A DNA stretch of 64,000 bases from Chamaelirium japonicum (Eukaryota > Streptophyta > Magnoliopsida > Liliales > Melanthiaceae). A model generated the notes under the pieces. The model worked only from the letters and a program-made list of their open reading frames with translations. It was not told the origin of the DNA and searched no databases. Made by a program: the position numbers and the translations under genes. Of the stretch, positions 29,678 to 44,858 are shown in pieces. The number at the start of each line of letters is the position of its first letter. Position 1 is the first letter of the stretch. The DNA is taken from positions 121,646,374-121,710,373 of the forward strand of contig OX393550.1 of NCBI GenBank assembly GCA_947650365.1, given 5' to 3'.

Positions 29678-30838
29678 TTGCTAATGAATTAGAATGGATC
29701 GTACGAATGAATTAGAAAGGATACATTCGTGCGAAAGAATTAGAATGGATCGTATGAATGAATTAGATTGGATCGTATAAATGAATTAGAATGGATCTTA
29801 CGAATGAATTAGAATGGATCGTGCTAATGAATTAGAATGGATCGTGCGAATGAATTAGAATGGATCGTGCGAATGAATTAGAATGGATCATACGAATGAA
29901 TTAGAATGGATCGTACGAATGAATTAGAATGGATCGTTCGAATGAATTAGAATAGATTGTGCGAATGAATTAGAATGGATCGTACGAATGAATTAGAAAG
30001 GATACATTCGTGCGAATGAATTAGAATGGATCGTATGAGTGTGAATGAATTAGAATGGATCGTGCGAATGAATTAGAATGGATCGTATTAATGAATTAGA
30101 ATGGATCTTGCGAATGAATTAGAATGGATCGTATGAATGAGTAAGAATGGATCGTGCGAATGAATTAGAATGGATCATATGAATGAATTAGAATGGATCG
30201 TATGAATGAATTAGAATGGATCGTGCGAATAAATTAGAATGGATCGTATGAATGAATTAGAATAGATTGTGCGAATGAATTAGAATGCATCGTACGAATG
30301 AATTAGAATGGATACATTCGTGCGAATGAATTAGAATGGATCGTATGAATGAATTAGAGTGGATACATTCGTACAAATGAATTAGAATGGAGCATACGAA
30401 TGAATTAGAATGGATACATTCATGCGAATGAATTAGAATGGATCATATGAATGAATTAGAATGGATCGTTTGAGTGAATGCGAATGGATCGTGCGAATGA
30501 ATTAGAATGGATTGTACGAATGAATTAGAATGGATCGTACGAATGAATTAGAATGGATCGTACGAATGAATTAGAATGGATCGTACGAATGAATTAGAAT
30601 GGATCGTGCGAATGAATTAGAATGAATCGTACGAATGAAATAGAATGGATCGTATGAATAAATTAGAGTAGATACATTCGTACAAATGAATTAGAATGGA
30701 TTGAATTAGAATGAATCGTACGAATGAATTAGAATGGATCGTGCGAATAAATTTGAATGGATCGTACGAATGAATTAGAATGGATCGTACGAAGGAATTA
30801 GAATGGATAGTATGAATGAATTAGAAAGGATACATTCG
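29678..30838 (+). repeat. Plus-orientation satellite block
   Basis: Plus-type units between spacer copies 3 and 4. The unit order at the start matches that after the other spacer copies. Confidence 0.92.
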
Positions 30839-30974
30839 AATTCATTCGTACGATCCATTCTAATTCCTTCGTACGATCCATATTCTAATTCATTCGCACG
30901 ATCCATGCTAATTCATTCGCACGATCCATTCTAATTCATTCATACGATCCATTCTAATTCATTCTAATTTATTC
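30839..30974 (-). repeat. Short inverted block before spacer 4
   Basis: About 136 bp of minus-type units with a CCATATTC unit, as before spacer copies 1 and 3. Confidence 0.88.
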
Positions 30975-30999
30975 GTATGTGAGTGGATCGTGTTTTTTC
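30975..30999 (+). repeat. 25-bp spacer, copy 4
   Basis: Same 25 bp as at 22,113, 1,322 bp after copy 3. Confidence 0.9.
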
Positions 31000-32800
31000 G
31001 TACTAATGAATTAGAATGAATCATACGAATGAATTAGAACGGATACATTCGTGCGAAAGAATTAGAATGGATCGTATGAATGAATTAGATTGGATCGTAT
31101 AAATGAATTAGAATGGATCGTACGAATGAATTAGAATGGATCGTGCGAATGAATTAGAATGGATCGTGCGAATGAATTAGAATGGATCGTACGAATGAAT
31201 TAGAATGGATCGTACGAATGAATTAGAATGGATCGTTCGAATGAATTAAAATAGATTGTGCGAATGAATTAGAATGGATCGTAAGAATGAATTCGAAAGG
31301 ATACATTCGTGCGAATGAATTAGAATGGATCGTATGAGTGTGAATGAATTAGAATGGATCGTGCGAATGAATTAGAATGGATCGTATTAATGAATTAGAA
31401 TGGATCGTGCGAATGAATTAGAATGGATCGTACGAATGAGTAAGAATGGATCGTGTGAATGAATTAGAATGGATCATATAAATGAATTAGAATGGATCGT
31501 ATGAATGAATTAGAATGGATCGTGCGAATAAATTAGAATGGATCGTATGAATGAATTAGAATAGATTGTGCGAATGAATTAGAATGGATCGTACGAATGA
31601 AGTAGAATGGATACATTCGTGCGAATGAATTAGAATGGATCGTATGAATGAATTAGAATCGATCGTACAAATGAATTAGAATGGATCATGCGAATGAATT
31701 AGAATGGATCGTGCGAATGAATTAGAATGGATCGTACGAATGAAATAGAATGGATTGTACGAATAAGATAGAATGGATCATACGAATGAATTAGAATGGA
31801 TACATTCATGCGAATGAATTAGAATAGATCATACGAATGAATTAGAATGGATTCATTCGTGCGAATGAATTAGAATGGATCGTACGAATGAGTAAGAATG
31901 GATCGTACGAATGAATTAGAATGGATTGAATTAGAATGAATCGTACGAATGAATTAGAATGGATCGTACGAATGAATTAGAATGGATTGAATTAGAATGA
32001 ATCGTACGAATGAATTAGAATGAATCATACCGTACGAATGAATTAGAATAGATCATACGAATGAATTAGAATGGATCGTACGAATGAATTAGAATGGATC
32101 GTACGAAGGAATTAGAATGGATAGTACGAATGAATTAGAATGGATACCTTCGTGCAAATGAATTAGAATGGATCGTACGAATGAGTAAGAATGGATCGTA
32201 CGAATGAAATAGAATGGATCGTAGGAATGAATTAGAATGGATCGTGTGAATGAATTAGAATGGATCGTACGAATGAATTAGAATAGATTGTGCGAATGAA
32301 TTAGAATGGATCGTACGAATGAAATAGAATGGATCGTACGGATGAATTAGAATGGATCGTGCGAATGAATTAGAATGGATCGTACGAATGAGTAAGAATG
32401 GATCGTATGAATGAATTAGAATGGATCATGCGAATGAATTAAAATGGATCGTATGAATGAAATAGAATGGATCGTATGAATTAGAATGGATCGTACGAAT
32501 GAAATAGAATGGATCGTACGAATGAATTAGAATAGATTGTGCGAATGGATTAGAATGGATCATACGATTGAGTAAGAATGGATTGTACGAATGAAATAGA
32601 ATAGATCGTACGAATGAATTAGAATGGATCGTATGAATGAATTAGAATGGATCATGCGAATAAATTAGAATGGATCGTACGAATGAATTAGAATGGATCG
32701 TATGAATGAATTAGAATGGATCGTAGTAATGAATTAGAATGGATCCTACGAATGAATTAGAATAGATTGTGCGAATGAATTAGAATGGATCTGGATCGTG
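31000..32800 (+). repeat. Plus-orientation satellite block
   Basis: Plus-type units ending at TCTGGATCGTGTATCC (32,790). Diverged copy of 26,459-28,350. Confidence 0.92.
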
Positions 32801-33640
32801 TATCCATTCTAATTCATTCGTACGACCCATTCTAATTCATTCGCACGATCCATTCTAATTCATTCGTACGATCTAATCTATTTCATTCGTACAATCCATT
32901 CTAATTCATTCATACGATCCAATCTAATTCATTCATACGATCCATTCTAATTCATTCGTACGATCTATTCTATTTCAATCATATAATCCATTCTAATTCG
33001 TTTGTACGATCCTTTCTAATTCCTTCGTATGATCCATTCTATTTCATTCGTATGACCCATTCTAATTCATAAGTACGATCCATTCTAATTCATTCAAACG
33101 ATCCATTCTAATTCATTCGTACGATCCATTCTAATTCATTCGCACGATCCATTCTAATTCATTCATACGATCCAATCTAATTCATTCATACGATCCATTC
33201 TAATTCATTCGTACAATCCATTCTAATTCATTCGCACGATCCATTCTAATTCATTCGTACGATTCATTCTAATTCAATCCATTCTAATTTATTCGTACGA
33301 TCCATTGATACATTCGTGCGAATGAATTAGAATGGATCGTATGAATGAATTAGAGTGGATACATTCGTACAAATGAATTAGAATGGATCGTACGAATGAA
33401 TTAGAATGGATACATTCGTGCGAATGAATTAGAATGGATCATATGAATGAATTAGAATGGATCGTTTGAGTGAATTAGAATAGATTGTGCGAATGAATTA
33501 GAATGGATCGTACGAATGAATTAGAATGGATCGTGCGAATAAATTAGAATGGATCGTATGAATGAATTAGAATGGATCATGCGAATGAATTAGAATATAG
33601 ATCGTACGAATGAATTAGAATGGATCGTACGAATGAATTC
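32801..33640. repeat. Satellite, minus then plus
   Basis: Minus-type to about 33,306 (switch CCATTGATACATTCG), then plus-type to about 33,640 (switch GAATTCGAATGTATCC). Confidence 0.88.
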
Positions 33641-35062
33641 GAATGTATCCTTTCTAATTAATTCGTACGATCCATTCTAATTCATTTGTACGATCCATTC
33701 TAATTCATTCGCACGATCCATTCTAATTCATTCGCATGATCCATTCTAATTCATTCATACAATCTATTCTAATTCTTTTGCACGAATGTATCCATTCTAA
33801 TTCATTCGTACGATCCATTCTAATTCATTCGCACAATCTATTCTAATTCAATCCATTCTAATTCATTCGTACGATCCATTCTTACTCATTCGTACGATCC
33901 ATTCTAATTCATTCGCACGAATGAATCCATTCTAATTCATTCGTATGATCCATTCTAATTCATTCACATGAATTATCCATTCTAATTCATTCGTACGATC
34001 CATTCTATCTCATTCGTACAATCCATTCTATTTTACTCGTATGATCCATTCTAATTCATTCACACGATCCATTCTAATTTATTCGCATGATCCATTCTAA
34101 TTCATTCGTACGATCGATTCTAATTCATTCGCACGAATGTATCCATTCTAATTCATTCGTACGATCCATTCTAATTCCTTCGTATCCATTCTAATTCACT
34201 CATACGATCCATTCTAATTCATTCATACGATCCATTCTAATTCATTCGCATGAATGTATCCATTCTAATTCATTCGTACGATCCATTCTAATTCATTCGC
34301 ACAATCTATTCTAATTCACTCATACGATGCATCCAAATTCATTCGCACGAATGTATCCATTCTAATTCATTCATACAATTCATTCTATTTCATTCGTACG
34401 ATCCATTCTATTTCATTCGTACAATCCATTCTTACTCAATAGTATGATCCATTCTAATCCATTCGCACAATCCATTCTAATTCATCCGTACGATCCATTC
34501 TATTTCATTAGTACGATCCATTCTAATTCATTCGCACAATCTATTCTAATTCATTCGTACATTCGATTCTAATTCATTCACACGATCCATTCGCATTCAC
34601 TCAAACGATCCATTCTAATTCATTCATACAATCCATTCTAATTCTTTTGCACGAATGTATCCATTCTAATTCATTCGTACGATCCATTCTAATTCATTCG
34701 CACGATCCATTCTAATTCATTCATACGATCCATTCTATTTCATTCGTACGATCCATTCTTACTCTTTTGTACGATCCATTCTAATTCATTTGCACGAAGG
34801 TATCCATTCTAATTCATTCGTACTATCCATTGTAATTCCTTCGTACGATCCATTCTAATTCCTTCGTACGATCCATTCTAATTCATTCGTATGATCCATT
34901 CTAATTCATTCGTACGATCCATTCTAATTCCATCGTATGATCCATTCTAATTCATTCGTACGGTATGATTCATTCTAATTCATTCGTACGATTCATTCTA
35001 ATTCAATCCATTCTAATTCATTCGTACGATCCATTCTAATTCATTCGTACGATCCATTCTAA
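33641..35062 (-). repeat. Minus-orientation satellite block
   Basis: Minus-type units. The flip at 35,062 reads CCATTCTAAGGAATTAG. Confidence 0.92.
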
Positions 35063-36234
35063 GGAATTAGAATGGATCGTACGAAGGAATTAGAATGGAT
35101 AGTACGAATGAATTAGAATGGATACCTTCGTGCAAATGAATTAGAATGGATCGTACAAATGAGTAAGAATGGATCGTACGAATGAAATATAATGGATCGT
35201 ATGAATGAATTAGAATGGATCGTGCGAATGAATTAGAATGGATCGTACGAATGAATTAGAATGGATACATTTGTGCGAATGAATTAGAATGGATCGTATG
35301 AATGAATTAGAATGGATCGTGCGAATGAATTAGAATGGATCGTACGAATGTATTAGATTGGATCATACGAATGAATTAGAATGGATCATACGAATGAATT
35401 AGAATGGATCGTGCGAATGAATTAGAATGGATCATATGAATGAATTAGAATGGATCATACGAAGGAATTAGAATGGATCGTGCGAATAAATTAGAATGGA
35501 TCGTATGAATGAATTAGAATAGATTGTGCGAATGAATTAGAATGGATCGTATGAATGAATTAGAATGGATCGTATGAGTGAATTAGAATGGATACGAAGG
35601 AATAAGAATGGATCGTACGAAGGAATTAGAATGGAGAATGGATCGTGCGAATGAATTAGAATGGATCGTGCGATAAGAATGGATCGTACAGATAAATGAA
35701 TTTGGATCGTGCTAATGAATTAGAATGGATCGTACGAATGAATTAGAATGGATCGTATGAATGAGTAAGAATGGATCGTACGAATGAAATAGAATGGATC
35801 GTATGAATGAACTAGAATGGATCGTGCGAATGAATTAGAAAGGATCGTACGAATGAATTAGAATGGATACATTCGTGCGAATGAATTAGAATGGATCATA
35901 TGAAGGAATTAGAATGGATCGTACGAATGAATTAGAATGGATCGTACGAATGAATTAGAATGGATCGTACGAATGAATTAGAATGGATACATTCGTGCGA
36001 ATGAATTAGAATGGATCATACAAATGAATTAGAGTTGATACATTCGTGTGAATGAATTAAAATGAATAATACGAATGAGTAAGAATGGATCGTAAAATTA
36101 GAATGGATCATATGAATGAATTAGAATGGATCGTACGAATGAATTAGAATGGATCGTAGTAATGAATTAGAATGGATCCTACGAATGAATTAGAATAGAT
36201 TGTGCGAATGAATTAGAATGGATCTGGATCGTGT
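35063..36234 (+). repeat. Plus-orientation satellite block
   Basis: Plus-type units ending at TCTGGATCGTGTATCC (36,223). Confidence 0.92.
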
Positions 36235-37396
36235 ATCCATTCTAATTCATTCGTACGACCCATTCTAATTCATTCGCACGACCCATTCTAATTCATTCGT
36301 ACGACCCATTCTAATTCATTCGTACGATCCATTCTAATTCATTCGTACGATCTATTCTATTTCATTCGTACAATCCATTCTAATTCATTCATACGATCCA
36401 ATCTAATTCATTCATACGATCCATTCTAATTCATTCGTACGATCCATTAGAATGGAGAATGGATTAGAATAGATCGTACGAATGAATTAGAATGGATCGT
36501 GCGAATGAATTAGAATGGGTCGTACGAATGAATTAGAATGGATACATGATCCAGATCCATTCTAATTCATTCGCACAATCTATTCTAATTCATTCGTAGG
36601 ATCCATTCTAATTCATTACTACGATCCATTCTAATTCATTCGTACGATCCATTCTAATTCATTCGCACGATCGATTCTAATTCATTCATACGATCCATTC
36701 TATTTCATTCTAATTCATTCGTACGATCTATTCTATTTCATTCGTACAATCCATTCTAATTCATTCATACGATCCAATCTATTTCATTCATACGATCCAT
36801 TCTAATTCATTCGTACGATCCATTAGAATGGAGAATGGATCGTGCGAATGAAGTAGAATGGATCGTGCGATAAGAATAGATCGTACGAATGAAATAGAAT
36901 AGATCGTACGGATAAATGAATTTGGATCGTACGAATGAGTAAGAATGGATCGTACGAATGAATTAGAATGGATTGAATTAGAATGGATCGGACGAATGAA
37001 TTAGAATGGATCGTACGAATGACTTAGAATGGATCGTTCGAATGAATTAGAATAGATTGTGCGAATGAATTAGAATGGATCGTACGAATGAATTAGAAAG
37101 GATACATTCGTGCGAATGAATTAGAATGGATCGTATGAGTGTGAATGAATTAGAATGGATTGTGCGAATGAATTAGAATGGATCGTACGAATGAATTAGA
37201 ATGGATCGTACGAATGAATTAGAATGGATACATTCGTGCAAAAGAATTAGAATGGATTGTATGAATGAATTAGAATGGATCATGCGAATGAATTAGAATG
37301 GATCGTGTGAATGAATTAGAATGGATCGTACGAATGAATTAGAATGGATCGTACGAATGAATTAGAATTGATCGTACGAATGAATTAGAAAGGATA
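36235..37396. repeat. Satellite with alternating blocks
   Basis: Minus to 36,448, plus to 36,550, minus to 36,824, plus to about 37,396. The 36,441-36,660 part recurs at 42,981-43,200. Confidence 0.88.
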
Positions 37397-38176
37397 CATT
37401 CGAATTCATTCGTACGATCCATTCTAATTCCTTCGTACGATCCATATTCTAATTCATTCGCACGATCCATTCTAATTCATTCATAAGATCCATTCTAATT
37501 TATTCGCACGATCCATTCTAATTCATTCGTACGATCCATTCTAATTTATTCGCACAATCTATTCTAATTCATTCGAACGATCCATTCTAATTCATTCATA
37601 CGATCCATTCTAATTCATTCGTACGATCTATTCTATTTCATTCGTACAATCCTTTCTTACTCAATCGTATGATCCATTCTAATCCTTTCGCACAATCTAT
37701 TCTAATTCATTCGTACGATCCATTCTATTTCATTCGTACGATCCATTCTAAGATCCATTCTAATTTATTCGCACGATCCATTCTAAATCATTCGTACGAT
37801 CCATTCTAATTCATTCGCACAATCTATTCTAATTCATTCGAACGATCCATTCTAATTCATTCATATGATCCATTCTAATTCATTCGTACGATCTATTCTA
37901 TTTCATTCGTACAATCCTTTCTTACTCAATCGTATGATCCATTCTAATCCATTCGTACGATCCATTCTAATTCATTAGTACGATCCATTCTATTTCATTC
38001 GTACGATCCATTCTTACTCATTCGTACGATCCATTCTAATTCATTTGCACGAAGGTATCCATTCTAATTCATTCGTACTATCCATTCTAATTCATTCGTA
38101 CTATCCATTCTAATTCCTTCGTACGATCCATTCTAATTCCTTTGTACGATCCATTCTAATTCATTCGTACGATCCA
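37213..38176. repeat. 0.96-kb segment copied next to the gene-bearing block
   Basis: Matches 54,920-55,883 at a constant 17,707-bp offset (checked near 37,391 and 38,041), across an orientation flip. Confidence 0.88.
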
Positions 38177-39137
38177 TTCTAATTTATTCGCATGATCCAT
38201 TCTAATTCATTCGTACGATCCATTCTAATTCATTCGCACAATCTATTCTAATTCATTCGAACGATCCATTCTAATTCATTCATACGATCCATTCTAATTC
38301 ATTCGTACGATCTATTCTATTTCATTCGTACAATCCTTTCTTACTCAATCGTATTATCCATTCTAATCCATTCGCACAATCTATTCTAATTCATTCGTAC
38401 GATCCATTCTATTTCATTCGTACGATCCATTCTAAGATCCATTCTAATTTATTCGCACGATCCATTCTAATTCATTCGTACGATCCATTCTAAATCATTC
38501 GCACAATCTATTCTAATTCATTCGAACGATCCATTCTAATTCATTCATACGATCCATTCTAATTCATTAGTACGATCTATTCTATTTCATTCGTACAATC
38601 CTTTCTTACTCAATCGTATGATCCATTCTAATCCATTCGCACAATCTATTCTAATTCATTCGTACGATCCATTCTATTTCATTCGTACGATCCATTCTAA
38701 TTCATACGATCCATTCTATTTCTTTCATACGATCCATTTTAATTCATTCGCACGATCCATTCTAATTCATTCATACGATCCATTCTAATTCATTTATACG
38801 AATCATTTTAATTCATTCGCACAATCTATTCTAATTCATTCGTACGATCAACTCTAATTCATTCGCACGATCCATTCTAATTCATTCGTATGATCCATTC
38901 TAATTCATTCGTACGATCCATTATAATTCATTCGCACGGTCCATTCTAATTCATTCGTACGATCCATTCTAATTCCTTCGTATTATCCATTCTAATTCAT
39001 TCGTACGATTCATTCTAATTCAATCCATTCTAATTCATTCGTACGATCCATTCTTACTCATTCGTACGATCCATTCTAATTCATTCGTACGATCCATTCT
39101 AATTCATTCGCACAATCTACTCTAATTCATTCGTACG
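37397..39137 (-). repeat. Minus-orientation satellite block
   Basis: Minus-type units containing the 684-bp-offset duplication (junction CTAAGATCC at about 37,749 and 38,433). Confidence 0.92.
37480..38720 (-). repeat. 684-bp-offset local duplication
   Basis: The unit series around the odd junction CCATTCTAAGATCC occurs twice, 684 bp apart (about 37,749 and 38,433). It includes ACAATCCTTTCTTACTCAATCG. Confidence 0.75.
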
Positions 39138-40182
39138 ATTGAGTAAGAATGGATTGTATGAATGAATTAGAATGGATCGTGCGAATGAATTAGAATGGAA
39201 CGTATAGATTGTACGAATGAATTAGAATGGATCGTACGAATGAGTAAGAATGGATCGTACGAATGAAATAGAATGGATCGTATGAATGAATTAGAATGGA
39301 TCGTGCGAATAAATTAGAATGGATCGTACGAATGAATTAGAATGGAAACATTCGTGCGAATGAATTAGAATGGATCGTATGAATGAATTAGAATGGATCA
39401 TACGAATGAATTAGAATGGATCGTACGAATGAATTAGAATGGATACATTCGTGCGAATGAATTAGAATGGATCATACGAATGAATTAGAGTTGATACATT
39501 CGTGTGAATGAATTAAAATGGATAATACGAATGAGTAAGAATGGATCGTAGAATTAGAATGGATCGTATGAATGAATTAGAATGGATACATACGAATGAA
39601 TTAGAATGGATCGTATGAATGAATTAGAATGGATCGTGCGAATGAATTAGAATGGATCGTATGAATGAAATAGAATGGATCGTATGAATGAATTAGAATG
39701 GATCGCTCGAATGAATTAGAATGGATCGTACGAATGAATTAGAATGGATACATTCGTGCCAATGAATTAGAATGGATCTTACGAATGAGTAAGAATGGAT
39801 CGTACGAATGAAATAGAATGGATTGTACGAATGAATTAGAATGGATTCATTCGTGCGAATGAATTAGAATGGATCGTATGAATGAATTAGAGTGGATACA
39901 TTCGTACAAATGAATTAGAATGGATCGTACGAATGAATTATAATGGATACATTCGTACAAATGAATTAGAATGGATCGTATGAATGAATTAGAATGGATC
40001 ATGCGAATAAATTAGAATGGATCGTATGAATGAATTAGAATAGATTGTGCGAATGAATTAGAATGGATCGTGCGAATAAATTAGAATGGATCGTATGAAT
40101 GAATTAGAATGGATCGTGCGAATGAATTAGAATATGGATCGTGCGAAGGAATTAGAATGGATCGTACGAATGAATTCGAATG
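39138..40182 (+). repeat. Plus-orientation satellite block
   Basis: Plus-type units ending at GAATTCGAATGTATCC. Confidence 0.92.
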
Positions 40183-40573
40183 TATCCTTTCTAATTCATT
40201 CGTACGATCCATTCTAATTCCTTCGTACGATCCATTCTAAGTCATTCACACGATCCATTCTAATTCATTCGTACGATCCAATCTAATTCATTCATACGAT
40301 CCATTCTAATTCATTAGCATGATCCATTCTAATTCATTAGCATGATCCATTCTAATTCATTCATACGATCCATTTTAATTGATTCGCACGATCTATTCTA
40401 ATTCATTCATATGATCCATTCTAATTCATTCGTACGATCCATTCTAATTTCTTCGTATGATCTATTCTAATTCCTTCGTACGATCCATTCTAATTCCTTC
40501 GTACGATCCATTCTAATCCATTCTAATTCATTCGCACGATCCATTCTAATTCATTCATACGATCCATTCTAAT
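40183..40573 (-). repeat. Minus-orientation satellite block
   Basis: Minus-type units ending at CCATTCTAATTAGAATGG, a palindromic flip on the TAATTA side of the monomer and not on CGTACG. Confidence 0.9.
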
Positions 40574-42092
40574 TAGAATGGATACATTCGTGCAAAAGAA
40601 ATAGAATGGATTGTATGAATGAGTAAGAATGGATCGTACGAATGAAATAGAATGGATCGTATGAATGAATTAGAATGGATCGAGCGAATGAATTAGAATG
40701 GATCGTACGAATGAATTAGAATAGATTGTGCGAATGAATTAGAATGGATCGTACGAATGAATTAGAATGGATCGTACGAATGAATTAGAATGGATCGTAT
40801 GAATGAATTAGAATGGATCGTGCGAATGAATTAGAATGGATCGTACGAATGAATTAGAATGGATTGAATTAGAATGAATCGTGCGAATGAATTAGAATGG
40901 ATCGTACGAATGAAATAAATTGGATCGTACGAATGAATTGGAATGGATACATTCGTGCGAATGAATTAGAATGGATCGTATGAATGAATTAGAGTGGATC
41001 GTTTGAATGAATTAGAATGGATCATACTTATGAATTAGAATGGGTCATATGAATGAAATAGAATGGATCGTACGAAGGAATTAGAAAGGATCGTACAAAC
41101 GAATTAGAATGGATCGTATGAATAAAATAGAATAGATCGTACAATTGAATTAGAATGGATCGTATGAATGAATTAGATTGGATCGTATGAATGAATTAGA
41201 ATGGATTGTACGAATGAAATAGAATAGATCGTACGAATGAATTAGAATGGATCGTGCGAATGAATTAGAATGGATCGTACGAATGAGTAAGAATGGATCA
41301 TACGAATGAATTAGAATGGATTAAATTAGAATGAATCGTACGAATGGATTAGAATGGATCGTACGAATGAATTAGAATGGATCGTACGAATGAATTAGAA
41401 TGGATCGTACGAATGAAATAGAATGGATCGTACGAAGGAATTAGAATAGATCATACGAAGAAATTAGAATGGATTGTACGAATGAATTAGAATGGATTGA
41501 ATTAGAATGAATCGTATGAATGAATTATAATGAATCATACCGTACGAATGAATTAGAATGGATCATACGAAGGAATTAGAATGTATCGTACGAATGAATT
41601 AGAATGGATCGTACGAAGGAATTAGAATGGATAGTACGAATGAATTAGAATGGATTCATTCGTGCGAACAAATTAGAATGGATCGTACGAATGAGTAATA
41701 ATGGATCGTACAAATGAATTAGAATGGATTGAATTAGAATGGATCGTACGAATGAATTAGAATGGATCGTACGAATGAATTAGAATGGATCGTACGAATG
41801 AATTAGAATGGATTGAATTAGAATGAATCGTACGAATGAATTAGAATGAATCATACCGTACGAATGAATTAGAATGGATCATACGAAGGAATTAGAATGG
41901 ATCGTACGAATGAATTAGAATGGATCGTACGAAGGAATTAGAAGGGATCGTACGAAGGAATTAGAATGGATCGTACGAATGAATTAGAATGGATCGTGCG
42001 AATGAATTAAAATGGATCGTACGAATGAATTAGAATGGATCGTACGAAGGAATTAGAATGGATCGTACGAATGAATTAGAAAGGATACATTC
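40574..42092 (+). repeat. Plus-orientation satellite block
   Basis: Plus-type units with 15-bp short units and the AATCATACCGTACG variant near 41,836. It ends at ATACATTCGAATTCATTCG. Confidence 0.92.
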
Positions 42093-42987
42093 GAATTCAT
42101 TCGTACGATCCATTCTAATTCCTTCGTACGATCCATATTCTAATTCATTCGCACGATCCATTCTAATTCATTCATACGATCCATTCTAATTTATACGCAC
42201 GATCCATTCTAATTCATTCGTACGATCCATTCTAATTCATTCGCACAATCTATTCTAATTCATTCGAACGATCCATTCTAATTCATTCGCATGATCCATT
42301 CTAATTCATTCATACGATCCATTCTATTTCATTCGTACGATCCATTCTTACTCATTCGTACGATCCATTCTAATTCATTTTCACGAAGGTATCCATTCTA
42401 ATTCATTCGTACTATCCATTCTAATTCCTTCGTACGATCCATTCTAATTCATTCGTACGATCCATTCTAATTCCTTCGTATGATCCATTCTAATTCATTA
42501 GTACGGTATGATTCATTCTAATTCATTCGTACGATTCATTCTAATTCAATCCATTCTAATTCATTCGTACGATCCATTCTAATTCATTCGTACGATTCAT
42601 TCTAAATCAATCCATTCTAATTCATTCGTAGGATCCATTCTTACTCATTCGTACGATCCATTCTAATTCATTCGCACGAATGAATCCATTCTAATTCATT
42701 CGTATGATCCATTCTAATTCATTCGCACAATCTATTCTAATTCATTCGTAGGATCCATTCTAATTCATTCGTACGATCTATTATATTTCATTCGTACAAT
42801 CCATTCTAATTCATTCATACGATCCAATCTAATTCATTCATACGATCCATTCTAATTCATTGTACGATCCATTCTAATTCATTCGTACGATCTATTCTCT
42901 TTCATTCGTACAATCCATTCTAATTCATTCATACGATCCAATCTAATTCATTCATACGATCCATTCTAATTCATTCGTACGATCCAT
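42093..42987 (-). repeat. Minus-orientation satellite block
   Basis: Minus-type units. The end (GATCCATTAGATTGGAGAATGG) matches the flip at 36,440 with one base difference. Confidence 0.92.
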
Positions 42988-43353
42988 TAGATTGGAGAAT
43001 GGATTAGAATAGATCGTACGAATGAATTTGAATGGATCGTGCGAATGAATTAGAATGGGTCGTACGAATGAATTAGAATGGATACACGATCCAGATCCAT
43101 TCTAATTCATTCGCACAATCTATTCTAATTCATTCGTAGGATCCATTCTAATTCATTACTACGATCCATTCTAATTCATTCGTACGATCCATTCTAATTC
43201 ATTCGCACGATCCATTCTAATTCATTCATACGATCCATTCTATTTCATTCTAATCCATTCGCACGATCCATTCTAATTCATGCATACAATCCAATCTAAT
43301 TCATTCATACGATCCATGCTAATTCATTCGCACGAATGTATCCATTCGTACGA
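42988..43353. repeat. Satellite, plus then minus
   Basis: Plus-type to 43,091 (switch ACACGATCCAGATCC), minus-type to a CGATCG flip at 43,351-43,356. The left limit of the 12.7-kb duplication lies at about 43,258. Confidence 0.88.
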
Positions 43354-44858
43354 TCGTGCGAATGAATTAGAATGGATACCTTTGTGCAAATGAATTAGAA
43401 TGGATCGTACGAATGAGTAAGAATGGATCGTACGAATGAAATAGAATGGATCGTATGATTGAATTAGAATGGATCGTGCGAATGAATTAGAATGGATCGT
43501 ACGAATGAATTAGAATAGATGGTGCGAATGAATTAGAGTGGATCGTGCGAAGGAATTAGAATGGATCGTACGAAGGAATTAGAATGGATCATACGAAGGA
43601 ATTAGAATGGATAGTATGAATGAATTAGAATGGATACCTTCGTGCAAATGAATTAGAATGGATCGTACGAATGAGTAAGAATGGATCGTACGAATGAAAT
43701 AGAATGGATCGTATGAATGAATTAGAATGGATCGTGCGAATGAATTAGAATGGATCGTACGAATGAATTAGAATAGATTGTGCGAATGAATTAGAATGGA
43801 TCGTGCGAATGAATTAGAATATAGATCGTACGAATGAATTAGAATGGATCGTACGAATGAATTAGAATGGAACATACGAATGAATTAGAATGGATCGTAC
43901 GAATGAATTAGAATGGATACATTCGTGCGAAAGAATTAGATTGGATCGTATTAATGAATTAGAATGGATCGTACGAATGAATTAGAATAGATCGTACGAA
44001 TGAACTAGAATGGATACGAATGGATCGTACGAATGAGTAAGAATGGATCGTACGAATGAAATAGAATGGATTGTACGAATGAATTAGAATGGATACATTC
44101 GTGCGAATGAATTAGAATGGATACATTCGTGCGAATGAATTAGAATCGATCGTACGAATGAATTAGAATGGATCATGCGAATGAATTAGAATGGATCGTG
44201 CGAATGAATTAGAATGGATCGTACGAATGAAATAGAATGGATTGTACGAATGAATTAGAATGAATCATACCGTACGAATGAATTAGAATGGATCATACGA
44301 AGGAATTAGAATGGATCGTACGAATGAATTAGAATGGATCGTACGAATGAGTAAGAATGGATCGTACGAATGAAATAGAATGGATCATATGAATGAATTA
44401 GAATGGATCGTGCGAATGAATTAGAATGGATACATTCGTGCGAATGAATTAGAATGGATCGTATGAATGAATTAGATTGGATCGTATGAATGAATTAGAA
44501 TGGATCGTGCGAATGAATTAGAATGGATCGTACGAATGAATTAGAATGGATCGTTTGAATGAATTAGAATGGATCGTACTTATGAATTAGAATGGGTCAT
44601 ACGAATGAAATAGAATGGATCGTACGAAGGAATTAGAAAGGATCGTACAAACGAATTAGAATGGATCGTATGAATGAAATAGAATAGATCGTACGAATGA
44701 ATTAGAATGGATCGTATGAATGAATTAGATTAGATCATATGAATGAATTAGAATTGATTGTACGAATGAAATAGAATAGATCGTACGAATGAATTAGAAT
44801 GGATCGTGCGAAAGAATTAGAATGGGTCGTACGAATGAATTAGAATGGATACACGATC
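43354..44858 (+). repeat. Plus-orientation satellite block (duplication copy 1)
   Basis: Plus-type units matched by 56,036-57,539 at a constant 12,682-bp offset. Confidence 0.93.
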
